Positions 16,656-23,329 of a stretch of DNA of 32,486 nucleotides are shown here, one piece after another. The DNA is from a virus. Below the pieces are notes generated by a model. It searched no databases, had not been told where the DNA came from, and saw nothing but the letters and a program-made list of their open reading frames with translations. The first letter of the stretch is position 1. Each line of letters starts with the position of its first letter. Position numbers and translations under genes: made by a program. Location: positions 1 through 32,486 of the IMG/VR virus record IMGVR_UViG_3300042154_001940. One strand, 5' to 3'.

Positions 16656-16971
16656 AATTAATTTCACATTCTGTAATCCAATCCTCAATCTCTATAAGTG
16701 TTGAGTTTCCTAAAGTCATTTCCTCCTCATCTCCGTTCTCCATATTTGTCCATAGGGCATTTATGTGCCATTTTGAAAGTTCGCAATTGATAGGCATGTA
16801 TAGAGTAAAGTTATAGTCCTCCAGCCATAAATAGGTATAGCCAGAATTATTGTTGACTCCTATTTCTCCGTAGCTATCAAGGTTCATTCCTATTTTTTCT
16901 GCTACCCCAATAATATAGAGTGCTTTCTCTCGTTCCCAGCTACATAATTTGCTTAATCCATTAAATTCCAT
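16636..16971 (-). CDS. Small hypothetical accessory protein
   Basis: 111 aa, acidic, mixed alpha/beta (NNSGYTYLWLEDYNFTLYMPINCEL). No known motif. Its start overlaps the end of the preceding gene by 11 bases, so the two are one unit from the promoter at 17301. The end contains the -33 box of the next promoter. Confidence 0.6.
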   Translation of the reverse strand: MEFNGLSKLCSWEREKALYIIGVAEKIGMNLDSYGEIGVNNNSGYTYLWLEDYNFTLYMPINCELSKWHINALWTNMENGDEEEMTLGNSTLIEIEDWITECEINFANSKN

Positions 16972-17278
16972 TTTGTTTGTTTTTTTTTAAAAGTTGGTTT
17001 AATTCATAAAATCCCTCGTAACAATCCATCTTGAAGTAACCCCCAATATTAAATGTTACAATCTCATCCATTAATAATGGTCCACCCTCTTTCCAATCGT
17101 AAAGGGTAAATACTATTCCATCATTTGTCTCAAGTATCCATTCCATGTTTACTTTATCGGTTCCATCGTTTTCAAAGAATTGAGGGTCTCCGAGTAAATC
17201 AAAGAGGTCTTGTACTTTTGCATCAATGGTAATTCCAAAGTGGCTGGTTCCATTGCTATCTTTTTTTGTCTGTTTCAT
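16961..17278 (-). CDS. Small hypothetical accessory protein
   Basis: 105 aa from the ATG at 17278; an upstream TTG (17287) is close to the promoter and less likely. Contents: FGITIDAKVQDLFDLLGDPQ, then MEWILETNDGIVFTLYDWKEG and Asp/Glu-rich strands. This small acidic alpha/beta fold is common among Bacteroidetes phage accessory genes, function unknown to me. First gene under the promoter at 17301-17331. Confidence 0.65.
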   Translation of the reverse strand: MKQTKKDSNGTSHFGITIDAKVQDLFDLLGDPQFFENDGTDKVNMEWILETNDGIVFTLYDWKEGGPLLMDEIVTFNIGGYFKMDCYEGFYELNQLLKKNKQNGI

Positions 17279-17300
17279 TTTTATCAATTATTAAGTAAGG

Positions 17301-17331
17301 CAAATATATATTTCATTTTGGCAATATGCAA
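17301..17331 (-). promoter_or_regulatory. Bacteroidetes-type promoter for the gene at 17278
   Basis: Minus strand: TTG (17331-17329, in CATATTGCATATTGCC), 20-bp spacer, TATATTTG (17308-17301). Leader about 17-20 nt to the ATG at 17278. The TTGCATATTGC sequence around the -33 box is a partial inverted repeat. Confidence 0.8.
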
Positions 17332-17347
17332 TATGAGAGATGTCATA

Positions 17348-17485
17348 TTATCGTGATTCATTATGCCACTCCTCATCGGTCAAAGGAAAGAAGTAAATAT
17401 CTCTGTACTCCTCTTCTGGTGTTTCTGGTTCTGGAGTTCTGTAATCCTCATTGTCCTCCTCTTCGCCCTCGTATCTGTTTCTCAT
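17348..17485 (-). CDS. 45-aa very acidic protein
   Basis: The ATG at 17485 overlaps the previous stop as ATGA. 45 codons to 17350 give a Glu/Asp-rich peptide (YEGEEEDNEDYRTPEPETPE) ending in an aromatic segment (DIYFFPLTDEEWHN). The ORF fills an otherwise empty 135-base gap. The acidic, Pro-Glu repeats are reminiscent of DNA-mimic type inhibitors, but that is speculation. No family recognised. Confidence 0.6.
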   Translation of the reverse strand: MRNRYEGEEEDNEDYRTPEPETPEEEYRDIYFFPLTDEEWHNESR

Positions 17486-17694
17486 AATGGATATAAGTCC
17501 TCCCAGCCATCTATTGCGTTATTGTTATAATGTTGAGGTTTTTTATTTTCCTCACGATATTGTTCAATCCAATAATCAATGTCTGGAAAATAATCCTGTA
17601 AACGATTTAATAATTCATGTGCCTCTTCAAATGTTAAATTTGTAGTATGCTCTTGTCCAAACCTTTCGGAGTTTTCCATTATTTTGTATTTCAT
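17482..17694 (-). CDS. Small hypothetical accessory protein
   Basis: 70 aa. Acidic helix FEEAHELLNRLQDYFPDIDYWIEQYREE in the middle and a short tail with GWEDLYPL. Coupled by ATGA to both neighbours (17691-17694 and 17482-17485). Unknown function. Part of the accessory operon from the promoter at 18389. Confidence 0.6.
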   Translation of the reverse strand: MKYKIMENSERFGQEHTTNLTFEEAHELLNRLQDYFPDIDYWIEQYREENKKPQHYNNNAIDGWEDLYPL

Positions 17695-17891
17695 ATAATA
17701 CCTAATTTATGATGTTCGCAATGTTCTAATAATAAATCAGTAAGCCATTCAATATCTGATTGTTCGCTTATTGTATTATTGTCAATAGATTTAATTAAAT
17801 TCTTTGTCCAGATATTTAAATCAAGTTTTGTTTCAATTGCTGGGATGTCCAGCATAGCATCTCTGCGGTTTTCAAATATTCGTAATATCAT
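17691..17891 (-). CDS. Small hypothetical accessory protein
   Basis: 66 aa from the ATG at 17891, which overlaps the upstream stop as ATGA; a start at 17912 would give seven more residues and longer overlap. Contains LDLNIWTKNLIKSIDN and DIEWLTDLLLEHCEHHK. The HCEHH cluster could bind a metal, but there is no recognised family. Confidence 0.6.
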   Translation of the reverse strand: MILRIFENRRDAMLDIPAIETKLDLNIWTKNLIKSIDNNTISEQSDIEWLTDLLLEHCEHHKLGII

Positions 17892-18166
17892 ATTAAGCCC
17901 TCCTGTTTCCAATTATTTCCTTGTTTAATTTGATGGCTAATGTCAGCCCACCTTTCTGTTGGGATATTTACCCCTCTATGTTTTGAAATTCCAATCATGT
18001 CATCTAATTCAAAGATGTCTAATGTTTCCCAAGGGGTCTCTTGTATTTTACCCTCTTCTCTTGTAATTTCTCTTTTGTCAATTGATGCTAATTTTCCATC
18101 AGTTGCAATTCTGAATGCAGTTTTGGTGCTCCCCCATGCTCTGCTAAAAATTATCTCTGTTCCCAT
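17888..18166 (-). CDS. Small hypothetical accessory protein
   Basis: 92 aa from the ATG at 18166, one base after the previous stop at 18168. The upstream in-frame Met at 18202 would overlap that gene by 35 bases. Begins MGTEIIFSRAWGSTKTAF, then a charged middle (KREITREEGKIQETPWETLD) and a C-terminal basic segment. Unrecognised. Second gene of the unit from the promoter at 18389. Confidence 0.6.
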   Translation of the reverse strand: MGTEIIFSRAWGSTKTAFRIATDGKLASIDKREITREEGKIQETPWETLDIFELDDMIGISKHRGVNIPTERWADISHQIKQGNNWKQEGLI

Positions 18167-18167
18167 T

Positions 18168-18362
18168 TTAGTTATCCTCCTCCTCGTTTTGAATCTCATC
18201 AAAATTGTAATTTGAATACTCTTCAGATATAGAGTTGCAAAGTTCTAATAATTGCAATCTGTATTCATGCTCTTTATTTGAAAGATTAGAGTCCATATTG
18301 TTGTAGCAGTCTCTTAAATCTTTAAGAGTTAATTCAAATCTGCAATATCCCATGTTAGCCAT
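18168..18362 (-). CDS. Small hypothetical accessory protein
   Basis: 64 aa from the ATG at 18362. The longer frame back to 18410 runs through the -7 and part of the -33 of its own promoter, so that start is impossible for this transcript. The helical core is FELTLKDLRDCYNNMDSNLS, with an acidic tail ending in EEEDN. Function unknown. First gene of a five-gene accessory unit (18362 to 17348). Confidence 0.65.
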   Translation of the reverse strand: MANMGYCRFELTLKDLRDCYNNMDSNLSNKEHEYRLQLLELCNSISEEYSNYNFDEIQNEEEDN

Positions 18363-18388
18363 ATTTTTTTTATTATTTAATTGTTTAG

Positions 18389-18418
18389 CAAATATATACA
18401 CATTTTGCATATTTGCAA
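18389..18418 (-). promoter_or_regulatory. Bacteroidetes-type promoter with palindromic -33 region
   Basis: Minus strand: TTG (18418-18416), 19-bp spacer, TATATTTG (18396-18389). The -33 box lies in the inverted repeat TTTTGCATATTTGCAAAA (18403-18420), which could be an operator. Leader about 20 nt to the ATG at 18362. The remaining space to 18483 is AT-rich with no other signal. Confidence 0.85.
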
Positions 18419-18483
18419 AATAAAAAACATAAATAAATAAAAATAATTTTAATTACTTGATTTATAGGTTAATAAAATTTTGC

Positions 18484-19641
18484 TTATCTTATTGAATACT
18501 GACCAATATTAGGTCTACTGAATGTCATCATGCACGCATATCTTGTGGCATCTACTCCATGATTAAACGCGTCAATGGGCTTATTTAATACCTTGCCATT
18601 CTTGTCTTCAATGTATTTATAATTCCTAAACTCTTTGATTAGGTTAATACTTCTGCTTGTAATTATCAATTGATATCTACGCATTATATCTATACCCATA
18701 TTAATTGAATCAGTTCCTTTTACTACAGGTCTGCAATTGAAACCCATTCTATGTAACTCCTCTATGCTTTTAGGTTCTGCAGAATCACACCAAATTATGT
18801 TTCTCCTATCTACATCCATAGATTTTAAATGGTTTCCTATATCCGCATTAGTCATTCCTGTTTTGTATAATAACTCATCTATATATAATGCTCCATTATA
18901 TTCGTAAATAGCAACTAATGAGGTTGGGTCATTAACATATCCAAAATCCATTCCGTATGCTTTAAACTTGGCACCCTCTGGAATATTGTCAACTTGATTA
19001 TGACTAAAGATTAAACTGCGTGACTGCCCTCTTTCTCCTAACCCATATACCCTCCAATAGTTTGCATCAATATCTTTTAATCGTTCAATCTCTGATATTA
19101 TACTCTCATCTAAAAAAGGATTATCTCTATAAGTTGTTACATAAAAATCACAATCATCTCTGGGAAGTATATGGTCATAAATCCAATGGAACTCCTCCGA
19201 TGGATTGTAATCTACAATAATCCTATCATTTGTTCTTAAAATTAATTGTCTCCAATCCTCAAGGGTTAACTCATTTGCCTCGTTACAATAAAGTAAATCT
19301 CTCTTTCTACCTCTTATCTTTTGTGGCTGGTCCATACCAATAAATTCCACAAGATTTCCTTTTACTATAAGTTCCGCATTTGTTTTATTATGTTTTCCCT
19401 CATCGTACCATCCAAGTTGCATGGCAATATCCAGAAAATCCCTCATAGCACTTGCTCGTAATGCTGGATAAGTCTTTCTGCAAATGGTTATTGTCTTTCC
19501 TGTATTGTTGGCTATATAATACAAAAGAATCCAGATAAGAATATTATATGTTTTGCCAGAACGAGTACCCCCTTGCTCAACTACAATTCTCCTGTCTGAA
19601 TTTATTAAATGTTCAAAAACTATATTAGTCTTTATTTCCAT
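18484..19641 (-). CDS. terL: Terminase large subunit
   Basis: 385 aa. The DNA-packaging motor of the phage, acting at the portal. Walker A GGTRSGKT is at 24-31, the Walker B-like strand LLYCNEAN at 116-123 with catalytic Glu121, and the coupling motif around VDYNPS at 143-148. The RNase H-like nuclease has acidic residues at Asp232 (GMDFGYVNDP), Asp286 (CDSAEP) and Asp364 (HGVDATRYA). This is the Terminase_3 (PBSX/TerL) type. The Walker B has Asn-Glu instead of Asp-Glu. It overlaps the small-subunit gene by 17 bases. The portal is about 14 kb away, in an unusual order. Confidence 0.95.
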   Translation of the reverse strand: MEIKTNIVFEHLINSDRRIVVEQGGTRSGKTYNILIWILLYYIANNTGKTITICRKTYPALRASAMRDFLDIAMQLGWYDEGKHNKTNAELIVKGNLVEFIGMDQPQKIRGRKRDLLYCNEANELTLEDWRQLILRTNDRIIVDYNPSEEFHWIYDHILPRDDCDFYVTTYRDNPFLDESIISEIERLKDIDANYWRVYGLGERGQSRSLIFSHNQVDNIPEGAKFKAYGMDFGYVNDPTSLVAIYEYNGALYIDELLYKTGMTNADIGNHLKSMDVDRRNIIWCDSAEPKSIEELHRMGFNCRPVVKGTDSINMGIDIMRRYQLIITSRSINLIKEFRNYKYIEDKNGKVLNKPIDAFNHGVDATRYACMMTFSRPNIGQYSIR

Positions 19642-19975
19642 GTATTATTTTTACAATGATTGGTTCGTTATCCGCTCCTGTTATTTCATGCCTTTCAACA
19701 TATCCTCTATTTCTACCTTTGGTTTTTAAATAAAAAATAGTAGCCGAAGTATTCTTGTCCTTAATTTGATTTAATAAACTTGTCTCTGCAAAATCCAATG
19801 AAATATCTTGTAATTCATTTACTGCTTTTTTATACTCGGCATCCTCATTTAACCAAAAATAATGTTGTGCACGAGATAGGTTTGCTCTTTTACATGCGGA
19901 AGTTACAACTCCTAAACTTTGCTCCAATTCCTCCAGCATTTTTTTTTTGTTCTTTATAGTTGTTTCATTAGCCAT
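19625..19975 (-). CDS. terS: Terminase small subunit
   Basis: 116 aa. N-terminal helix-turn-helix (EELEQSLGVVTSACKRANLS, then RAQHYFWLNEDAEYKKAV) that recognises viral DNA, followed by an oligomerisation helix (DISLDFAETSLLNQIKDKN) and a short C-terminal strand likely to touch the large subunit. It is upstream of and overlaps the large-subunit gene. The GYVERHEITGADN tail is a common ending in phage small terminases. Confidence 0.85.
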   Translation of the reverse strand: MANETTIKNKKKMLEELEQSLGVVTSACKRANLSRAQHYFWLNEDAEYKKAVNELQDISLDFAETSLLNQIKDKNTSATIFYLKTKGRNRGYVERHEITGADNEPIIVKIIHGNKD

Positions 19976-20543
19976 CTAATTTGTCCTCCAATTCTCCTCT
20001 GTCTAAATAAATTGGTTCACCGCAATGTGGACATGGAATCTCAACTATGGTTCTATTATTATTACCAGCCTCATCAAACTGCCCTTTTAGTTTTCCCTCT
20101 TGCTTATGCACCTCTATTGAATCAATAGGGGTAATTTTTTGCCCTACTGATTCATTGAAAAACGAATTTAAGTCCAAATCTGGAAAGAAATCTTGCATAC
20201 CATCTATGTCTTTAATCTCTCTCAATTCCTGTTCTAACAATTCGGTATCCCAATTTGCAAGTTCTGATAATTTATTGTCAGCTATCCTATACTCTTTTAC
20301 TTTCTGTTCATTTAAATCAGTTATGATGCAAGTTACCTTTTCGTATTTAAGTTGTAATAAAGCTTTGTATCTGGCATGACCTGTTATTAATACATAATTT
20401 TTGTCTACAACTAATGGTACATTAAATCCATATTGAGTAATTGATTTTTTTAAGGCATCAATTGTTGCACTATTATCTCGTGCATTCCTCCAATAAGGTT
20501 TTATTTTAACTAATGCTACTTCCTCTATTTTATTTGCTTTCAT
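19968..20543 (-). CDS. ParB-like nuclease-fold protein with C-terminal CxxC
   Basis: 191 aa from the ATG at 20543; the longer frame to 20606 overlaps the upstream gene heavily. ParB/Srx-like N-domain: IKPYWRNARDN, DALKKSITQYGFNVPLVVD, then VLITGHARYKALLQL (the G-H-x-R signature), and YRIADNKLSELANWD. The C-terminus has CPHCGEPIYLDRGE, a half zinc ribbon. Such proteins sit just upstream of phage terminases and are sometimes fused to DNA methylases; here there is no methylase. Possible roles are DNA binding, nuclease or NTP-dependent clamp. It overlaps terS by 8 bases. Confidence 0.75.
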   Translation of the reverse strand: MKANKIEEVALVKIKPYWRNARDNSATIDALKKSITQYGFNVPLVVDKNYVLITGHARYKALLQLKYEKVTCIITDLNEQKVKEYRIADNKLSELANWDTELLEQELREIKDIDGMQDFFPDLDLNSFFNESVGQKITPIDSIEVHKQEGKLKGQFDEAGNNNRTIVEIPCPHCGEPIYLDRGELEDKLDG

Positions 20544-21171
20544 AGTTTTGTCTAATTTTAACTTGCTTGTGGGTTTCCCATGATTTTTTATACTCTGCAT
20601 TTTCAAATAATTTACTAAATCCTGTTATATGTTTTAATCTTAATAACTCATCTGGTTCCATTCCGAGTTCATTACAAATGTTCTCATCCTCCCAGCCATT
20701 GTCTAACATTGCAAATACCATGCTTGACATTCCAGATACTGAATGTTTTCCCCTTGCTCTATTATGCCTTACTGTACTTGCCATTCGGTCATTAATATCT
20801 TTTTGGATAACTACTATGGGTACATTGCCATTGTTCCTATCTAAAATATCCTTATTGGTTTTAGTAGTAAAATATCTGTGAAATCCATCTACAATAATAT
20901 ATTTGTCTAACTCCTCATCATAGATAGTTACTATTGGTTGTGTAAAGCCATCATGCAAAATACTTGTATACAATAGCCTCATTTCATTTTTGGCTACTGA
21001 ATTAGGATTATAGTCATTGGCTTGTACTTTCTCTATTGGCACCCATCGTACAAAATCAATTGGCTGGGTATTAAGTTGGCTTAATTCTTTATGTAACCAT
21101 TCTCTTAATTGGTATACAAATGCATCTTTGTTTTCTGCTTTGGAAAACTCCTTTTTAATTATATCAAACAT
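20530..21171 (-). CDS. IbrB-like ParB/sulfiredoxin-fold protein
   Basis: 213 aa. ParB/Srx domain: FVRWVPIEKVQANDYNPN, LLYTSILHDGFTQPIV, IIVDGFHRY (G-F-H-R signature), then the family-specific RHNRARGKHSVSGMSSMV, GMEPDELLRLKHITG and a Lys-rich end. This matches IbrB, the partner of IbrA, in my recollection. IbrA/IbrB activate immunoglobulin-binding protein genes in some E. coli; their biochemistry is unclear. Here it overlaps the IbrA-like gene by 8 bases, so the pair is kept together. DNA sulfur modification or gene regulation are the possible roles. Confidence 0.8.
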   Translation of the reverse strand: MFDIIKKEFSKAENKDAFVYQLREWLHKELSQLNTQPIDFVRWVPIEKVQANDYNPNSVAKNEMRLLYTSILHDGFTQPIVTIYDEELDKYIIVDGFHRYFTTKTNKDILDRNNGNVPIVVIQKDINDRMASTVRHNRARGKHSVSGMSSMVFAMLDNGWEDENICNELGMEPDELLRLKHITGFSKLFENAEYKKSWETHKQVKIRQNYESK

Positions 21172-22273
21172 TTTCTTTAAGTTTTAATTTCTTTCGTACT
21201 TCATAGCATTCCTTACTTCTATCAAAATTGGATAGTTTTGTGTGCCATGTGTCATTTGCTATTAATGTTTGACAATGAACTTTAAACATCTTGTTTCCCA
21301 TATCGGTTTCATATATTGCCTCCTGTTGCAGAAATGCTTTACGAAACTCCTCTCGGTCTTTATCGTTCTGGATTAATTTGTCTAACAGATAATCTCGGTA
21401 CTCTTTCCAGTCTGCAAACATATATGGTAATTCATATACAAAGAAGTTTTTTGCTCCAGCCTTAACCGCACTATCTATTCCTGTAATCCTAATACATAAT
21501 TTATTATATGTATCTGGTTCTATTTCTGCCATATAAAACAATTGATGTATTGCAGTTTCATGATGCAAATTTGATATACGCATCTTGTTTACTGTTATGC
21601 CATGCTGGTATTGGTAGTCATATATTTTATTGTAAACTAATTTATTCTCATGTATATATTTCCATACATCTGTATAGGACCAATCATAGATAGGGTAGAA
21701 ATTATAATGCTCATTTCCGCTTTTTAGTTTCTTTCCCCAAGTTACCCATTTATATGTTGCAGCATTTGTTAACCCTAATAATCGTGCTGGGCTTTCCTCT
21801 CCTCGTACTCCAGCTATGTGACAAGCCTTTTGATTTGGGTAATAATGTTTCATGAAATCTGGAAAGAAGTCGTAGAAAATATCTGTTGCAAATGGCACCG
21901 AATGAATTGTATTAGGTTCTTTCTCTCGTAGCCACTCTTCTCCCTCTCCCCAACAATGTACATATCCCTCAAATTGACTTGTAGCATTTTCAATTTTAAT
22001 AGGAACTTGAAACCACAATGGTTCTACCTCTGGCATTTTCATAATTGTCCTAACATAAGAAATAGTATTTTCCCATTCTGCCTCTTGGTCAAGAAATAAT
22101 ACTTTTAATGGAAGTCTATTTCTTTCTTTGGCTACATGCAATGCAAGTTGAAATACAATAGTTGAATCTTTGCCTCCAGATATGTTTACAATAATATTAT
22201 CAAACTCATCAAATAGGAAACGCATTCTATCTAATCCAGCCTCAAGTACATTTTTTTTAGAGTATAATTTCAT
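21164..22273 (-). CDS. IbrA-like PAPS-reductase-family protein
   Basis: 369 aa. PP-loop ATP-pyrophosphatase motif SGGKDST at 32-38, then LKVLFLDQEAEWENT (family strand and Asp/Glu cluster), HCWGEGEEWL, AGVRGEESPAR and IYDWSYTDVWKYI, which is the layout of the phosphoadenosine phosphosulfate reductase family with a DUF3440-type C-terminal half (IbrA). True PAPS reductases have a C-terminal ECGxHx2 motif with a catalytic Cys; it is absent, so sulfate reduction is unlikely. The enzyme probably adenylates and/or transfers a sulfur- or nucleotide-containing group. Coupled to a 44-aa gene by ATGA and to the IbrB-like gene. Confidence 0.85.
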   Translation of the reverse strand: MKLYSKKNVLEAGLDRMRFLFDEFDNIIVNISGGKDSTIVFQLALHVAKERNRLPLKVLFLDQEAEWENTISYVRTIMKMPEVEPLWFQVPIKIENATSQFEGYVHCWGEGEEWLREKEPNTIHSVPFATDIFYDFFPDFMKHYYPNQKACHIAGVRGEESPARLLGLTNAATYKWVTWGKKLKSGNEHYNFYPIYDWSYTDVWKYIHENKLVYNKIYDYQYQHGITVNKMRISNLHHETAIHQLFYMAEIEPDTYNKLCIRITGIDSAVKAGAKNFFVYELPYMFADWKEYRDYLLDKLIQNDKDREEFRKAFLQQEAIYETDMGNKMFKVHCQTLIANDTWHTKLSNFDRSKECYEVRKKLKLKENV

Positions 22274-22404
22274 TTCCTTTTTATTTTTAGTTTATCTGCA
22301 ATGGCTTGTTTTAATTCCTCTTGTTTCTTTTGATGCTTTTGTATTATTATTTTAACAATTCTTGCTCTCTCTATATCTACAGAATCTGTTTTATGCTCTG
22401 TCAT
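22270..22404 (-). CDS. 44-aa basic coiled-coil protein
   Basis: The ATG at 22404 overlaps the previous stop as ATGA (22401-22404), and the stop at 22272 overlaps the IbrA-like start as ATGA (22270-22273). So the ORF is joined perfectly on both sides. The 44 residues are helical and Lys-rich (IQKHQKKQEELKQAIADKLK). Unknown function. Perfect coupling on both ends makes it likely to be real. Confidence 0.7.
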   Translation of the reverse strand: MTEHKTDSVDIERARIVKIIIQKHQKKQEELKQAIADKLKIKRK

Positions 22405-22616
22405 AATTTATCAATTTCGTTTTTTACTTCTTTCCAATATTCTCTCGCTTGCATAATGCTATCTGTTATATTTTCATTAAGTATTGGCGAGGGAATACAA
22501 GGAATTGAATTTATTAATTCATTAACTGCTACTAATGCACATTGTTTAGCATTAAATTTACCTATTTCCGTAGTCATTTTATCTATTAATTCTTTTGCTT
22601 TTTCTTTTGGTGTCAT
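22401..22616 (-). CDS. Small hypothetical protein
   Basis: 71 aa. Opens TPKEKAKELIDKMTTEIG, contains QCALVAVNELINSI, and closes with a basic helix (REYWKEVKNEIDKL). This is a widespread Bacteroidetes phage small protein pattern ('P-K-E-K-A-x-E-L-x-x-K'), function unknown. Part of the operon between the paralogue pair and the IbrA-like gene. Confidence 0.65.
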   Translation of the reverse strand: MTPKEKAKELIDKMTTEIGKFNAKQCALVAVNELINSIPCIPSPILNENITDSIMQAREYWKEVKNEIDKL

Positions 22617-22619
22617 AAT

Positions 22620-22841
22620 TTATTTGTTAAAAGTGTCATTATACCATACTTCAGAACTTCTATTATAGAATCTTGATTGTCTATCTGACTGTTGGTCTGT
22701 TCTGCCATCTCTATATGCTTCAATCTTTTGTTCTTTATCCATTTCTTTTGCTTTTAAAAATAATCCAAGTTCATGCACTCCATAATTTTGCAGGGCAATA
22801 AATTCTTGTTCTAACCATTCAACTGCTGTTTGTTTGCTCAT
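22620..22841 (-). CDS. MSKQTAV-family small protein, copy 2
   Basis: 73 aa. Starts MSKQTAVEWLEQEFIALQ, has LFLKAKEMDKEQKIEAYRDG and ends YNDTFNK. The N-terminus, the KAKEME/DKEQ centre and the Y-N-x-T-F end match the neighbour at 22845-23060. The family is common in flavobacterial phages and prophages, with unknown function. A 3-base gap separates it from its paralogue, suggesting tandem duplication. Confidence 0.7.
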   Translation of the reverse strand: MSKQTAVEWLEQEFIALQNYGVHELGLFLKAKEMDKEQKIEAYRDGRTDQQSDRQSRFYNRSSEVWYNDTFNK

Positions 22842-22844
22842 AAT

Positions 22845-23060
22845 TTAATCTTTAAATGTTTCGTTGTAGTATTGTTCAAGATTATAAATATTAGCTGCAT
22901 CCATACCATTTTCAAAAGCATTTTCTATCTGTTGCTTTTCCATTTCTTTGGCTTGTTGAATAAATTTAAACAATGTTGGGCAATTCTCTTTAGTAAAAGG
23001 TATTTTACTATGTTTAAATATTTTGTCAACTATAAAGTCTACTGCTGTTTGTTTGCTCAT
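22845..23060 (-). CDS. MSKQTAV-family small protein, copy 1
   Basis: 71 aa. MSKQTAVDFIVDKIF start, QQAKEMEKQQIENAFENG centre, YYNETF end. It is a paralogue of the next gene with about half the residues in common at the conserved ends. ATGA overlap with the HNH gene stop (23057-23060). Function unknown. Confidence 0.7.
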   Translation of the reverse strand: MSKQTAVDFIVDKIFKHSKIPFTKENCPTLFKFIQQAKEMEKQQIENAFENGMDAANIYNLEQYYNETFKD

Positions 23061-23329
23061 ATTCTTTTTATTGTGTCTGTTATGTCAATTTTATTTGCAT
23101 GGATTCTTTTGATGTAATCCAGATGTTGTTTCTTGTCTCCATATTCCATGTGACATTTTCTACATAGAGCCATTAGGTTTTCTATGCTATCTAATTTTTT
23201 AGTGCCACCCATTCCTCTGGATTCTATATGATGGATGTCTACTGCCCCAGCCCCACATATTTCACATCCTATGTAATCTGATATGTCATAATTAAAAAAG
23301 GTAAAATATATTTTAGTATGAAATTTCAT
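23057..23329 (-). CDS. HNH endonuclease
   Basis: 90 aa. His-Me finger nuclease of HNH type: CEIC (Cys22, Cys25), then VDIHHIESRGMGG with the catalytic His33/His34, Asn51 (ENLMALC), and CRKCH (Cys56, Cys59, His60). The Cys pairs hold a zinc and the His activates the nucleophile. Single-domain HNHs of this kind often assist terminase in phage packaging, but this one is about 4 kb upstream and placed among accessory genes, so it may act in DNA processing or as a homing-type nuclease. Confidence 0.85.
   Translation of the reverse strand: MKFHTKIYFTFFNYDISDYIGCEICGAGAVDIHHIESRGMGGTKKLDSIENLMALCRKCHMEYGDKKQHLDYIKRIHANKIDITDTIKRI

Noticed and set aside
18363-18483. Hidden gene or tRNA in the AT-rich gap above the accessory genes
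   Set aside because: No start-stop frame above 30 codons apart from the promoter-overlapping extension, and no cloverleaf. Only the promoter and palindrome are present.
21164-22273. Genuine PAPS reductase for sulfate assimilation
   Set aside because: The PP-loop is present, but I cannot find the C-terminal ECGxHx2 catalytic Cys motif, and the IbrB-like partner favours the IbrA subfamily.
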